The notes beneath the pieces were generated by a model. It saw only the letters and a program-made list of their open reading frames with translations. It made no database searches and had not been told where the DNA came from. Positions 16,201 through 23,331 of a stretch of DNA of 23,401 bases are shown here, in pieces. Location of the stretch: positions 1 through 23,401 of the forward strand of contig DAOKYU010000019.1 in NCBI GenBank assembly GCA_035325995.1, given 5' to 3'. The translations under genes were made by a program, and so were the position numbers. This DNA comes from Thermodesulfobacteriota bacterium. GTDB taxonomy: Bacteria > Desulfobacterota_D > UBA1144 > Nemesobacterales > UBA2774. How positions within the stretch are numbered: the stretch's first letter is position 1; every line of letters starts with the position of its first letter.

Positions 16201-17648
16201 GGCCTCAGCATCCCGTTCACCATGTCGTAACGTATGTACGCCGCCCGCCGACCCTTCTGCGCCGCAAATCCCTCCGACAGCATCTTCACGACGTCGTCAT
16301 ACTCCGCCCGCGTGAGCTCCCTGTACGGATAGGCCCTCTTAAAGAGCGCGTACAATTCTTCTTCGTCCCACTCTCCGCACGACACCTCCGCCACTATCTG
16401 CTGCGCGAGAACGTCGAGCGGCTTCTCCGGCATTATTATGCTGTCGAGCTCCCCGCGCCTCACGGCATCCAGCAGGGCGGCACACTCCGCGAGCTCGTCG
16501 AGGCTGAGCGGAAACACCTTTCCTCGCGGCGTCCCTTTCACGGTATGCCCCGAGCGCCCCACCCTCTGGAGGAACGTCGATATCTCCCTCGGCGAGCCTA
16601 TCTGGCACACGAGATCCACGTGCCCTATGTCTATTCCCAATTCCAGCGACGCGGTAGCTACTATCGCCTTTAACTCCCCCGACTTCAGACGCCTCTCGGC
16701 GTCGAGCCTCATCTCCTTCGATATGCTCCCGTGGTGCGCCGCGATGACCTCGGCCCCGAACCTCTCCGTAAGGTTGTGCGTCATCCGCTCCGAGAGCCGC
16801 CTCGTATTCACGAATATCAGCGTTGTCTTATGCGACTTTATAAGCGTTTCTAATCTCTGGTAAACCTCCTCCCACACCTCGTTCGACATGACGGCCGTAA
16901 GCGGCGATCCCGGGATTTCGACCGAAAGCTCGAGCTCCCTCTTGTGCCCCGAATCTATAATCGTGCAGTCCGGCCGCCCTTCCCCCTCGGCCCCGTTCCC
17001 GGTAAGGAAGCTTGCCACTTTTTCTATCGGCTTCTGCGTCGCCGAAAGTCCTATCCTTCTCAGCTTCTCCGGCACGAGGGCCTCAAGCCTCTCGGCCGTA
17101 AGCGACAGGTGCGAGCCGCGCTTGCTCCCGACCATCGCATGTATCTCGTCCACTATCAGCGTCCTCACGCCCGAAAGCATCTCCCTCCCGTTCTTTCCCG
17201 TAAGGAGCAGGTACAAGGATTCGGGGGTCGTTATCAGTATGTGCGGGGGCTTCTTCGTCATCCTGGTCCGGACGGCGGACGGCGTGTCGCCCGTCCTCAC
17301 CTGCGCCCTTATCTCGAATTCCGTAAGCCCCATCCCGGCCAGCTCGTCCATTATCCCCTTAAGCGGTCTCTGAAGGTTGTTCTCTATGTCGTTGCTGAGG
17401 GCCTTCAGCGGCGAGACGTATACGATCTGCGTCCTGTCGTTGCGCCCGCCTTCGAGCCCCTCCTTCACCAGGCCATCTATAGCTGAAAGGAACGCTGCCA
17501 AGGTTTTACCGGAACCGGTAGGCGCGGCGATAAGGACATTACTCCCCTTCTTTATCTCCGGCCACGCCCTCTCCTGAACCTCCGTCGGAGCCCCAAGCTC
17601 CCTTCCGAACCACGCCCCCACGGCAGGATGAAATATCTCGAACGCCAT
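13272..17648 (-). CDS. lhr: Lhr, long helicase-related protein
   Basis: This is a superfamily 2 helicase of the Lhr family, which moves 3'-5' on DNA and is tied to DNA repair. Motif I is APTGSGKT (42-49), motif II DEIH (167-170), motif III SAT (202-204) and motif VI QRVGRSGH (361-368). The core is followed by the winged-helix and Lhr-specific domain. A C-terminal extension runs from about residue 850, ending with the family's ADPLNLTGIITPGKRV and NRVLYRDGVPVAV text. At 1458 residues it is the long bacterial form (E. coli 1538). In E. coli that C-terminal region has been linked to uracil-DNA glycosylase activity. The ATG at 17648 has only a weak AGG before it and lies close to an AT-rich TATAATAATA, so the leader may be very short. 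It is divergent from uvrB. Confidence 0.96.
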   Translation of the reverse strand: MAFEIFHPAVGAWFGRELGAPTEVQERAWPEIKKGSNVLIAAPTGSGKTLAAFLSAIDGLVKEGLEGGRNDRTQIVYVSPLKALSNDIENNLQRPLKGIMDELAGMGLTEFEIRAQVRTGDTPSAVRTRMTKKPPHILITTPESLYLLLTGKNGREMLSGVRTLIVDEIHAMVGSKRGSHLSLTAERLEALVPEKLRRIGLSATQKPIEKVASFLTGNGAEGEGRPDCTIIDSGHKRELELSVEIPGSPLTAVMSNEVWEEVYQRLETLIKSHKTTLIFVNTRRLSERMTHNLTERFGAEVIAAHHGSISKEMRLDAERRLKSGELKAIVATASLELGIDIGHVDLVCQIGSPREISTFLQRVGRSGHTVKGTPRGKVFPLSLDELAECAALLDAVRRGELDSIIMPEKPLDVLAQQIVAEVSCGEWDEEELYALFKRAYPYRELTRAEYDDVVKMLSEGFAAQKGRRAAYIRYDMVNGMLRPRKGARIAAIVSGGTIPDSFDYDVILEPTGTFLGTVNEDFAIESTAGDIFLLGNHSWRIIQVVGGKVRVEDAGALPPTIPFWFGEAPGRSPELSYAVSRLREGISEKLGDLSWLREKDDALDGMMGDSWKRDAIEHVVKTTGLGEEAADQLVTYMAVVKAALGVIPTQKRLVLERFFDEAGAMNLVIHSPFGSRMNRAWGLSLRKRFCRKFNFELQAAATEDSIILSLGATHSFPLEEVYHYLHPGSVRQVLTQALLDAPMFEVRWRWNASTALAVLRRWTGKKVPPAIQRIHSEDLIAQVFPDQIACLENIVGEREIPEHPLVSQTIGDCLNEAMDIESLERLLTDIHAGNVETLARDLREPSPLSEQVLNARPYSFLDDVPLEERRTHAVQNRRWLDPKEAAELGQLDAGAVRGVKEEAWPEAENAEELHDALVLTGFITENEGETGDAAGGWKEYFGELTKQERAAELRVGEKVFWVAAERLHHMKAVHPDGVLVPEIDIPERLRGAEVTRDQALVEITRGRLEALGPVTAGVLAGTLGVTEAGVERALAILEGEGFVFRGHFTPGEEGLEWCERRLLARIHKYTMTKLRREIEPVTAADFMRYLFSRHGVDGEDRPEGVEALRGILGMLEGFETPAAAWEGDILSARMKGYDHGWLDTLCLSGSAVWGRFKAPSGNGGKRQGPIKTTPVTIVRRTNLGVWRKLAQGSDGEGLSRRAASVLEFLGTRGASFFDEIVDGVKGLRTDVEAAIAELVAHGMVTSDSYTGLRALLVSSKYRTSAGRRKRISFNMEGAGRWSLIRTGEDGERTAADLRALAMVLLERYGVLFRRLAERESFSPPWRDLVKALRLMELRGEVRGGRFVDGVWGEQFALPEAVAGLRETRRRAKSGTLVSISAADPLNLTGIITPGKRVSSLYKNRVLYRDGVPVAVKEGEEIRIISESDAGDEEWNLKSALVRRSFSPKLRAYLGKGVA

Positions 17649-17664
17649 CCTATTATTATAAACG

Positions 17665-17690
17665 GCAGGCCACGCCTGCAGGAAATCGAC
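17665..17690 (+). repeat. Hairpin repeat shared with the kup 3' end
   Basis: A perfect 6-bp stem with a 3-base loop (GCAGGC-CAC-GCCTGC, 17665-17679) runs into AGGAAATCGAC. The 23 bases 17668-17690 are identical to 3442-3464. The copy breaks off after the GAC, so it carries only the head of the A-type unit. Confidence 0.7.
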
Positions 17691-17737
17691 TTACAAGAAC
17701 GGCATCACTACCTACCCCCGCACGTCCTTTGCTACTT

Positions 17738-17923
17738 CCTTCCCCCTTCCAGGGGGAAGGTCAAGGATGGGGGTTACCTCAAGTTCCGTCATTCCCAATG
17801 ATTTCGAGCGAGCGAGGAATCGGACGCCCTGGGCCGACTTCACGGAAGCTCATCCAGTACTGCTCAATGGTAAATCAAACCAAAACATTCAGGATCTATC
17901 CTTTGTCTTTGGCTTTCTCTTTT
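17738..17923 (+). repeat. C2-B composite repeat, copy 2, with a trailing Q segment
   Basis: CTTCCCCCTT-CCAGGGGGAAGG is followed by GGGGGTTACCTCAAGT, GTCATTCCCAATGATTTCGA, and CCAGTACTGCTCAATGG running to ACCAAAACA (17887). Next is a Q segment, CAGGATCTATCCTTTGTC and GGCTTTCTCTTTT (17890-17923). The same B and Q pieces occur at 20791-20936 but in the order Q then B. Confidence 0.7.
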
Positions 17924-17974
17924 CCCCTCCCTCCAAAGGGCTCCCCCCTCCCCCATGTGCTAAACTCTTCCCCT

Positions 17975-19999
17975 ATGGACTTCAAAATCACGAGCGACTT
18001 CTCCCCCAAGGGCGACCAGCCCGAGGCCATTCGCGAGCTCACCGAGGGCCTCCTCCGGGGCGACAAGCACCAGGTCCTTCTCGGCGTCACGGGCAGCGGC
18101 AAAACCTTCACGATCGCAAACGTCATCGCCAACGTAAACCGCCCCACCCTAATCATCGCCCACAACAAGACCCTCGCCGCCCAGCTCTACGGCGAGCTCA
18201 AGGACATATTCCCTGATAATGCCGTCAAATACTTCGTCAGCTACTACGACTACTATCAGCCCGAGGCCTACATCCCCTCGACCGACACTTATATAGAAAA
18301 AGACGCCCAGATAAACGAGCACATAGACAGGCTCCGCCACGCCTCGACGACCTCACTCTTCGAAAGGCGGGACGTTGTCATCGTTGCCAGCGTCTCCTGC
18401 ATATACGGCATCGGGGCCCCCGAGCACTACTACGGCCTCCTCATAATGCTCGAAGAGGGCATGGAAATGGACCGCGACAAGCTCCTCGCCCGCCTCTCGG
18501 AGGTCCAATATGAAAGAACAGGGCTCGATCTCCACAGAAGCTCCTTCCGCGTAAAGGGCGACGTCGTTGACGTCTTTCCCTCTCACCACGACAACACGGC
18601 CGTAAGAATTGAATTTTTCGGCGATGTCATCGATTCCATCAAGGAGATAGACCCGATACGCGGCACGACCATCCGCTCCATAGGCAAGGCCGCGATATAC
18701 CCCGGCTCCCACTACGCCGCCCCCAAATACAGACACGAAATGGCCATCGAAAACATCAAGATCGAGCTCGCCGAAAGGCTCAAGTATTTGGAAGAGCATG
18801 GCATGATGCTCGAAAAGCAGCGCCTCGAAGAGAAAACCAACTTCGACCTCGAGCTTTTAACGAACATGGGCTTCTGCCCCGGCATCGAGAACTACTCCCG
18901 CCACATCTCGGGACGCCTCCCGGGCCAGCCCCCGGCAACGCTCCTCGACTACTTCCCGGACGACTTCCTTCTCATCATCGACGAAAGCCACCAGATGGTA
19001 CCCCAGCTCCGGGCCATGTACGAGGGCGACAGGAGCAGGAAATTGAGCCTCGTCGAGCACGGCTTCAGGCTCCCCTCGGCGCTCGACAACAGGCCGCTCA
19101 ACTTCCGCGAATACGAGGAAAGGGTGAACCAGGTCATATACGTCTCGGCGACCCCCGGCCCCTACGAGCTCGAAAAAACCGGCGGCGTCATAACGGAGCA
19201 GATAATCCGCCCGACGGGGCTCGCCGATCCGGAAATCGAGATCAGGCCGGCCGACAACCAGGTAGACGACCTGCTCGAAGAGATAAGGAAGAGAACAGAG
19301 GCCGGCGAAAGGGTGCTCGTCACGACGCTCACGAAGCGAATGGCAGAAGACCTCACCGAGTACTACCGCGAGCTCGGCATACGCGTGAAGTACCTCCACT
19401 CGGACATCGACACGCTCGAAAGGATAGCGATTATAAGGGACCTCCGGCTCGGAAAGTTCGACGTCCTCGTCGGCATAAATCTCCTCAGGGAAGGCCTCGA
19501 CATTCCGGAGGTCTCGCTCGTCGCGATACTCGACGCCGACAAGGAAGGCTACCTCCGCTCGGAGACCTCCCTCATACAGATATTCGGACGCGCCGCCCGT
19601 AACGTCAACGGACGCGTGATCCTCTATGCCGACAGGGTCACGGAATCGATGGCGAGGGCCATGTCCGAAACCGAGCGGAGAAGGGCCATACAGCAAAAAT
19701 ACAACGAAGAGAACGGGATAACGCCCCGGAGCATCAAGAAATCCGTAACGGACATACTCTCGACCATATACGAGGCCGACTACTACACCGTCCCGCTCGA
19801 AACGGTTAACGAAGACCTCGATGTCCCCCCGGAGAAAATATCGTCCACGATAACCGCCCTCGACAGGGAGATGAAAGAGGCCGCAAAGAACCTCGAATAC
19901 GAAACTGCCGCAAAGAAGCGCGACCAGATAAAAAGGCTCCGCGAGCTCGAGATAAAATACCTCGGGAGCCCGAAAGAAGGCCCTCAACAGGGCGGCTGA
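17975..19999 (+). CDS. uvrB: Excinuclease ABC subunit B
   Basis: This is the damage-verifying helicase-like subunit of nucleotide excision repair; it is loaded by UvrA and hands the lesion to UvrC. Walker A is GVTGSGKT (37-44). The beta-hairpin region is YYDYYQPEAYIPSTDTYIEK (90-109). Motif II is DESH (336-339), SATPG is at 391-395 and motif VI is QIFGRAARN (535-543). The UvrC-binding UVR motif is at about 629-660. Its 674 residues are typical. I chose ATG 17975 (MDFKITSDFSPKGDQP) because it aligns with known N-termini. The open frame further upstream, to 17729, is repeat sequence. No ribosome site is evident. The stop is 2 bases from the stop of the convergent VOC gene. uvrC is nearby but on the other strand; uvrA is not in the window. 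Confidence 0.97.
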   Translation: MDFKITSDFSPKGDQPEAIRELTEGLLRGDKHQVLLGVTGSGKTFTIANVIANVNRPTLIIAHNKTLAAQLYGELKDIFPDNAVKYFVSYYDYYQPEAYIPSTDTYIEKDAQINEHIDRLRHASTTSLFERRDVVIVASVSCIYGIGAPEHYYGLLIMLEEGMEMDRDKLLARLSEVQYERTGLDLHRSSFRVKGDVVDVFPSHHDNTAVRIEFFGDVIDSIKEIDPIRGTTIRSIGKAAIYPGSHYAAPKYRHEMAIENIKIELAERLKYLEEHGMMLEKQRLEEKTNFDLELLTNMGFCPGIENYSRHISGRLPGQPPATLLDYFPDDFLLIIDESHQMVPQLRAMYEGDRSRKLSLVEHGFRLPSALDNRPLNFREYEERVNQVIYVSATPGPYELEKTGGVITEQIIRPTGLADPEIEIRPADNQVDDLLEEIRKRTEAGERVLVTTLTKRMAEDLTEYYRELGIRVKYLHSDIDTLERIAIIRDLRLGKFDVLVGINLLREGLDIPEVSLVAILDADKEGYLRSETSLIQIFGRAARNVNGRVILYADRVTESMARAMSETERRRAIQQKYNEENGITPRSIKKSVTDILSTIYEADYYTVPLETVNEDLDVPPEKISSTITALDREMKEAAKNLEYETAAKKRDQIKRLRELEIKYLGSPKEGPQQGG

Positions 20000-20010
20000 C
20001 CCTATTTTTT
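19980..20010 (+). terminator. Candidate intrinsic terminator at the end of uvrB
   Basis: GCCCT-CAAC-AGGGC (19980-19993), or alternatively AGGG-7 nt-CCCT (19989-20003), is followed by ATTTTTT (20004-20010). The stems are short (4-5 bp), but the alternative stem directly precedes the T-run. It overlaps the uvrB stop codon and the last codons of the convergent gene. Confidence 0.4.
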
Positions 20011-20487
20011 GTCGCCGCACCCCTCGCTCATCGCCGTTTTCGCCGCTTCCGCTATCTCCTCCGGGGTAAGGTCCTTCACGTGCGTCGCGACAGACCATAC
20101 GTGCCCGAACGGGTCCTTTAACTGCCCGTACCTGTCTCCCCAGAAGGCGTCCCCGAGCGGCATGACCACCTCGGCCCCCTCCTTGATCGCCTTTTCGAAA
20201 AAGGCGTCGGCGTCGGGGACATATATATGCAGAACGACCGTAGTCCCGCCCCGGCTGTTCGGCCCGAGCGAGTTCCAGTCCGGGAACTCGTCCGCCAGCA
20301 TCACGGCCGAATCCCCTAAGTGTAGGCACGCGTGCATGAGCTTCCCCCCGCCCGGCATGTCGAGCCTCGCGACCGTCTTCGCGCCGAACGCCTTCTCGTA
20401 AAAATCTATAGCCTTGGCAGCGTCCTTGCATACGAGGTGCGGCGTAACTGTATGCATCCCGTCGGGTATCGGTTTAACTTTTGCCAT
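20002..20487 (-). CDS. VOC-family (glyoxalase/PhnB-like) protein
   Basis: This belongs to the vicinal-oxygen-chelate fold, most like the PhnB/YP-type group whose substrates are mostly unknown. VTPHLVCKDAAKAIDFYEKAFGAK (about 14-37) is the first beta-alpha-beta unit. HACLHLGDSAVMLADEFPDW follows, then LHIYVPDADAFFEKAIKEGAE (second half) and GDRYGQLKDPFGHVWSVATH, the usual closing strand. Its 161 residues equal one complete two-module protein. AGGAGCT lies 7 bases before the ATG. It converges on uvrB with a 2-base gap and is likely a single gene, since uvrC lies 617 bases upstream behind repeats. I assign no reaction. Confidence 0.9.
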   Translation of the reverse strand: MAKVKPIPDGMHTVTPHLVCKDAAKAIDFYEKAFGAKTVARLDMPGGGKLMHACLHLGDSAVMLADEFPDWNSLGPNSRGGTTVVLHIYVPDADAFFEKAIKEGAEVVMPLGDAFWGDRYGQLKDPFGHVWSVATHVKDLTPEEIAEAAKTAMSEGCGDKK

Positions 20488-20663
20488 AATTTCAGCTCCT
20501 TACGATGAATTTACCGGATACGCCCCTCTTCCGCATTTCCGGCTGCTTATACGACGAAAAAGATATCCCTGAAAGGACACCCCTCTCGCCCTACCCTGTT
20601 TGATGCACGACCACCGAATTAATTTCAGATTGTTTTAGCTTTACCTTTGCTTTTAATATATTT

Positions 20664-20936
20664 CCTCCCCCCTCCCAAAGGGGGGAGGATTAAGGTGGGG
20701 GTTACATCAAGTGCTGTCATTCCCGAATGTCTCAATCGGGAATCCAGTCTTTTAATTTTTTGCTTTTAATCCGTCATCCTGAACTTGTTTCAGGATCTAT
20801 CCCTTGTCCCTGGCTTTCTCTTTTTCCTTCCTTCTCCCCTCGTGGAGTGGATGCGAGCAAGCGAGCATTCGGACACCCCAGGCCGACGGCAGAGAAATCC
20901 ATCCAGTACCGCTCGAAAGCAACCGAAACCAAAACA
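20664..20936 (+). repeat. C2-E-D-Q-B repeat mosaic
   Basis: TCCTCCCCCCTCCC-AAAGGGGGGAGGA forms a strong hairpin. Next come GGGGGTTACATCAAGT and GTCATTCCCGAATG, TCCTGAACTTGTTTCAGGA (D palindrome), the Q segment, and a B unit ending CCAGTACCGCTCGAAAGC and ACCAAAACA. Five module types are joined here. Confidence 0.7.
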
Positions 20937-21008
20937 GGGTCAGGGGGAGGGGGATAAATCAGCCCAATCCATTCCATTGTTTTTCAAATCAAAAAGGGTT
21001 CATGTAAA

Positions 21009-21087
21009 AATATGTCATTTCGAGCGCACGCGAGAAATCTCTCTTTCCATCTCCCCTTAGAAAAAGGGGGGAACGAGGGGGGATTTT
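21009..21087 (+). repeat. B-like start plus C-type G-rich repeat
   Basis: ATGTCATTTCGAGCGCACGC and GAGAAATCTCTCTTTCCATC lead into CCCCTTAGAAAAAGGGGGG and GAGGGGGGATTTT. This is the same C module as after kup. It ends about 20 bases after (downstream of) the uvrC stop and could act as a 3' end structure for that gene. Confidence 0.65.
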
Positions 21088-21104
21088 ACCCCTCCTTCGC
21101 ACGC

Positions 21105-22922
21105 TCACCCCCCCAGCCTCTCCTTGAGCCCCTCCGCCAGTTTCCTGTTAATCCCCGGAACGGCCGCAATCTCCTCCACCGTCGCCGCCCTGAGCCTGAC
21201 GACGCTCCCAAACCGCTTTATAAGCTCCCTTTTCCTCTTGGCGCCTATCCCGGGAATGTCGTCGAGCTCCGACTTGAGCGCCCTCTTCCCCCGGAGCTTC
21301 TTATGAAAAGTAATCGCGAACCTGTGCGCCTCGTCCCTCACCCTCATAAGCAGGAACAGCACAGGCGAATTCCTCGAAAAAACTAGCGGATTCTTCCTCC
21401 CGTATATGTAAATCTTGTCGCTCTCCCCCTCATACCTCCCCTTCGCTATGGAGGCGAGCCCCACGGCATCCTCGTACCCGAGATCCGCCATCGCCTGGTG
21501 CGCTATGTTGAGCTGCCCCTTTCCCCCGTCTATGAGAATCAAATCCGGCGGCTCCCACCCCGCTTCCTCCGCCCTAGTCAGCCTCCGGGACAGGACCTCC
21601 CTCATCATCGCGTAGTCGTTCGGTCCCTCGACCGTCTTTATCCTGTACGTCCTGTACCCGTCCCTGGCCGGCTTTCCGTTCTCGAACCTGACGAGCGACG
21701 CGACAGCCAGATCCCCCTGCGTATTCGATATGTCGAAACATTCAATGGATATTGGCGCTTTCTCCAGTTGAAGCGACGTCCCCAGCCTTTCCAGGAGGTC
21801 CAGCTCCCCGAGCTCCTTCGCGTGCTTTCTCTGGAAGCTTTCGAGCGCATTACGGGCAGCAAGCTCCACCTGCCGTGCCTTCGTCCCCCTCTCCGGGGCT
21901 TCTATAACCACCTTCCGCCCGCGCCTCTCCGAGAGCCATTCCGAAAGCGCCTCACTGTCTTCGACCTCCGCCGGGACGAGTATCTCGCCCGGTATAAACC
22001 TGTTCCCGCCGTAAAACTGCGACAGGAATTCGCTCAGAAGCTCCTCGTCCGTCCCCGCAGTATTCCTGAAGGAGTATTCGACCCTGTCTATAAACGTCCC
22101 GCCCCTCGAAAAGAGCACGGCGAACTCCACGTGCCGCCCCTCCCTGTGGTACCCGACGACGTCCCTGTCCTTCGTATCGGGCGTTATGAACATCTCCGCC
22201 TCGAGGTTCTTTTCGAGGAGCCTCACCTGGTCCCTGTAGTGCGCCGCGTCCTCGTATCTCGTCTCCTCCGACGCCCTCTCCATGTTCTCCTTCAGGATAT
22301 CGAGGATCCGCCCCTTTTCCCCCTTAAGAAACATCCTCACGCGCTCGACGACCTCCCGGTACTCCTCTTCCGACGCCTTCCCGGCGCACGGCCCTAGGCA
22401 CTGCCCCATGTAATAGCTCAGGCACGGCCGCACCGCGTGCCGCCTGAATTTCTCGTCCGTGCAGTCTCTAAGCGGAAACACCTTGTGTATGAGCCGCTTC
22501 GCTTTCCTGAGGGCGTCCGATGAGGCGAACGGCCCGTAATAAATAGCCCCGTCCTTCAGCACCCGTCTCGTCAGCGTGAGGCGAGGGAATTTCTCCCTCG
22601 GATCGAGCCTCAGCGACAAATAATTCTTGTCGTCGCGGAGCCTTATGTTGTATTTCGGCTTCTTCTGTTTTATGAGGGAATTTTCTAGCATGAGGGCCTC
22701 GCGCTCGTTCCGGGTTACGAAATAATCGAGGTCGGTAGCTTCGCCCATCAGATAGGCGATATGCGGCCGCGCCGGCTCCTCTCCGTCGTTGAGATACGAA
22801 AAGACCCGGCTCCTTAGATTCTTCGCCTTCCCCACGTAAAGCGACCTCCCCTTCCCGTCCTTGAGAAGGTAAACCCCCGGCGAAGACGGAACCGTGCTCG
22901 CCTTTTCTTTATCGATACTCAT
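21105..22922 (-). CDS. uvrC: Excinuclease ABC subunit C
   Basis: This is the dual-incision nuclease of nucleotide excision repair. The GIY-YIG domain starts PGVYLL (15-20) with YVGKAK (29-34) and the catalytic Glu80 in LMLENSLIK. Cysteines 154, 167, 175 and 179 form the four-Cys cluster known to hold an iron-sulphur centre in UvrC. The UVR motif that binds UvrB is at about 208-240. The second nuclease, RNase H-like, has Asp397 (FDISN), Asp465 (LIDGGKGQ) and His534. Tandem helix-hairpin-helix motifs close the protein (DDIPGIGAKRKRELIKRFGS at 554-573; AAVPGINRKLAEGLKERL at 586-603). Its 605 residues match E. coli (610). The ATG at 22922 has no strong ribosome site. Confidence 0.97.
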   Translation of the reverse strand: MSIDKEKASTVPSSPGVYLLKDGKGRSLYVGKAKNLRSRVFSYLNDGEEPARPHIAYLMGEATDLDYFVTRNEREALMLENSLIKQKKPKYNIRLRDDKNYLSLRLDPREKFPRLTLTRRVLKDGAIYYGPFASSDALRKAKRLIHKVFPLRDCTDEKFRRHAVRPCLSYYMGQCLGPCAGKASEEEYREVVERVRMFLKGEKGRILDILKENMERASEETRYEDAAHYRDQVRLLEKNLEAEMFITPDTKDRDVVGYHREGRHVEFAVLFSRGGTFIDRVEYSFRNTAGTDEELLSEFLSQFYGGNRFIPGEILVPAEVEDSEALSEWLSERRGRKVVIEAPERGTKARQVELAARNALESFQRKHAKELGELDLLERLGTSLQLEKAPISIECFDISNTQGDLAVASLVRFENGKPARDGYRTYRIKTVEGPNDYAMMREVLSRRLTRAEEAGWEPPDLILIDGGKGQLNIAHQAMADLGYEDAVGLASIAKGRYEGESDKIYIYGRKNPLVFSRNSPVLFLLMRVRDEAHRFAITFHKKLRGKRALKSELDDIPGIGAKRKRELIKRFGSVVRLRAATVEEIAAVPGINRKLAEGLKERLGG

Positions 22923-23118
22923 AACTTACTAAGGTTAAAAAGAATTCCGGTATAGGCAAGTTAGAACAAAGGGTTCATAGAGGTTTAGGTTTCCGATTTA
23001 TCCTAAAACGGACGATATATGCGTTATTGCAAGAAGCGTAGCGACGAAGCAACCTCTTCTTATCATTTCGAGCATACGCGAGAAATCTCGCAGGCAGCGC
23101 CCGCCACACGTCTGCCGC

Positions 23119-23200
23119 TTTGAATCGCCGGCATTGCTACGTCGAAAAACACACAATGTGTGTGTCATTCCCGCAACGATTCCGAGCAAGCGAGGAACCT
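23119..23200 (+). repeat. A-type plus B-type repeat, copy 6
   Basis: TTTGAATCGCCGGCATTGCT and ACGTCGAAAAACACACAATG run into TGTGTGTCATTCC, then CAACGATTCCGAGCAAGCGA. The A-B junction is at the GTCATTCC, as in copies 1 and 2. The preceding GGCAGCGCCCGC (23093-23104) is also found before copy 1 (78-89). Confidence 0.75.
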
Positions 23201-23229
23201 CCAAATTTCTGTCATTCCCGAATGCTTGT

Positions 23230-23331
23230 ATCGGGAATCCAGCACGCCTCGCGTGCATGAATCCGACGTCGCGGCACTCAGCCGCGACTCCACCTTTCCG
23301 TCATCCTGAATTTAATTCAGGATCTCGTCTT
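23230..23331 (+). repeat. E-type double hairpin plus D palindrome, copy 2
   Basis: The first hairpin is GCACGC-CTC-GCGTGC (23242-23256) and the second is GTCGCGG-7 nt-CCGCGAC (23268-23288). The D palindrome TCCTGAATT-T-AATTCAGGA is perfect over 9 bp. The same E then D order is at 8892-9009, although a short T-rich stretch separates them there. Confidence 0.8.

Larger units (their letters stand above)
17649..17974. other. Divergent lhr-uvrB intergenic region, repeat-filled
   Basis: These 326 bases hold the hairpin GCAGGC-CAC-GCCTGC (17665-17679), a 23-base identity with the repeat after kup, a C2-B composite (17738-17887), and a segment (17890-17923) shared with 20791-20825. TATAAT on the minus strand, close to the lhr start, is a possible -10. 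I saw no CTGT-N8-ACAG box, so E. coli-type LexA control is not indicated. Confidence 0.6.
20488..21104. other. Repeat-filled gap between uvrC and the VOC gene
   Basis: These 617 bases hold no credible gene. They carry a C2 hairpin and linker (20664-20715), an E-like stub (GAATGTCTCAATCGGGAATC, near 20725), a D palindrome (20773-20800), a Q segment (20791-20825), a B unit (20849-20936), and a short B-like start plus C unit (21009-21087). Small open frames here are repeat translations. Confidence 0.7.

Noticed and set aside
17729..17974. Longer uvrB with 82 extra N-terminal residues
   Set aside because: The extension translates C2 and B repeat text, and the family N-terminus starts at the ATG at 17975.
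17649..17974. SOS (LexA) control of uvrB and lhr
   Set aside because: No CTGT-N8-ACAG site is present in the gap. A LexA with a different site in this lineage cannot be excluded.
18857..20431. Long antisense open frame of 524 codons across uvrB and the VOC gene
   Set aside because: It overlaps two certain genes and its product is biased in composition with no recognisable domain. High third-position GC opens such frames.
20727..21060. Several short open frames upstream of the VOC gene
   Set aside because: They are translations of the D, Q, B and C repeats, including an RHPELVSGS-like peptide.
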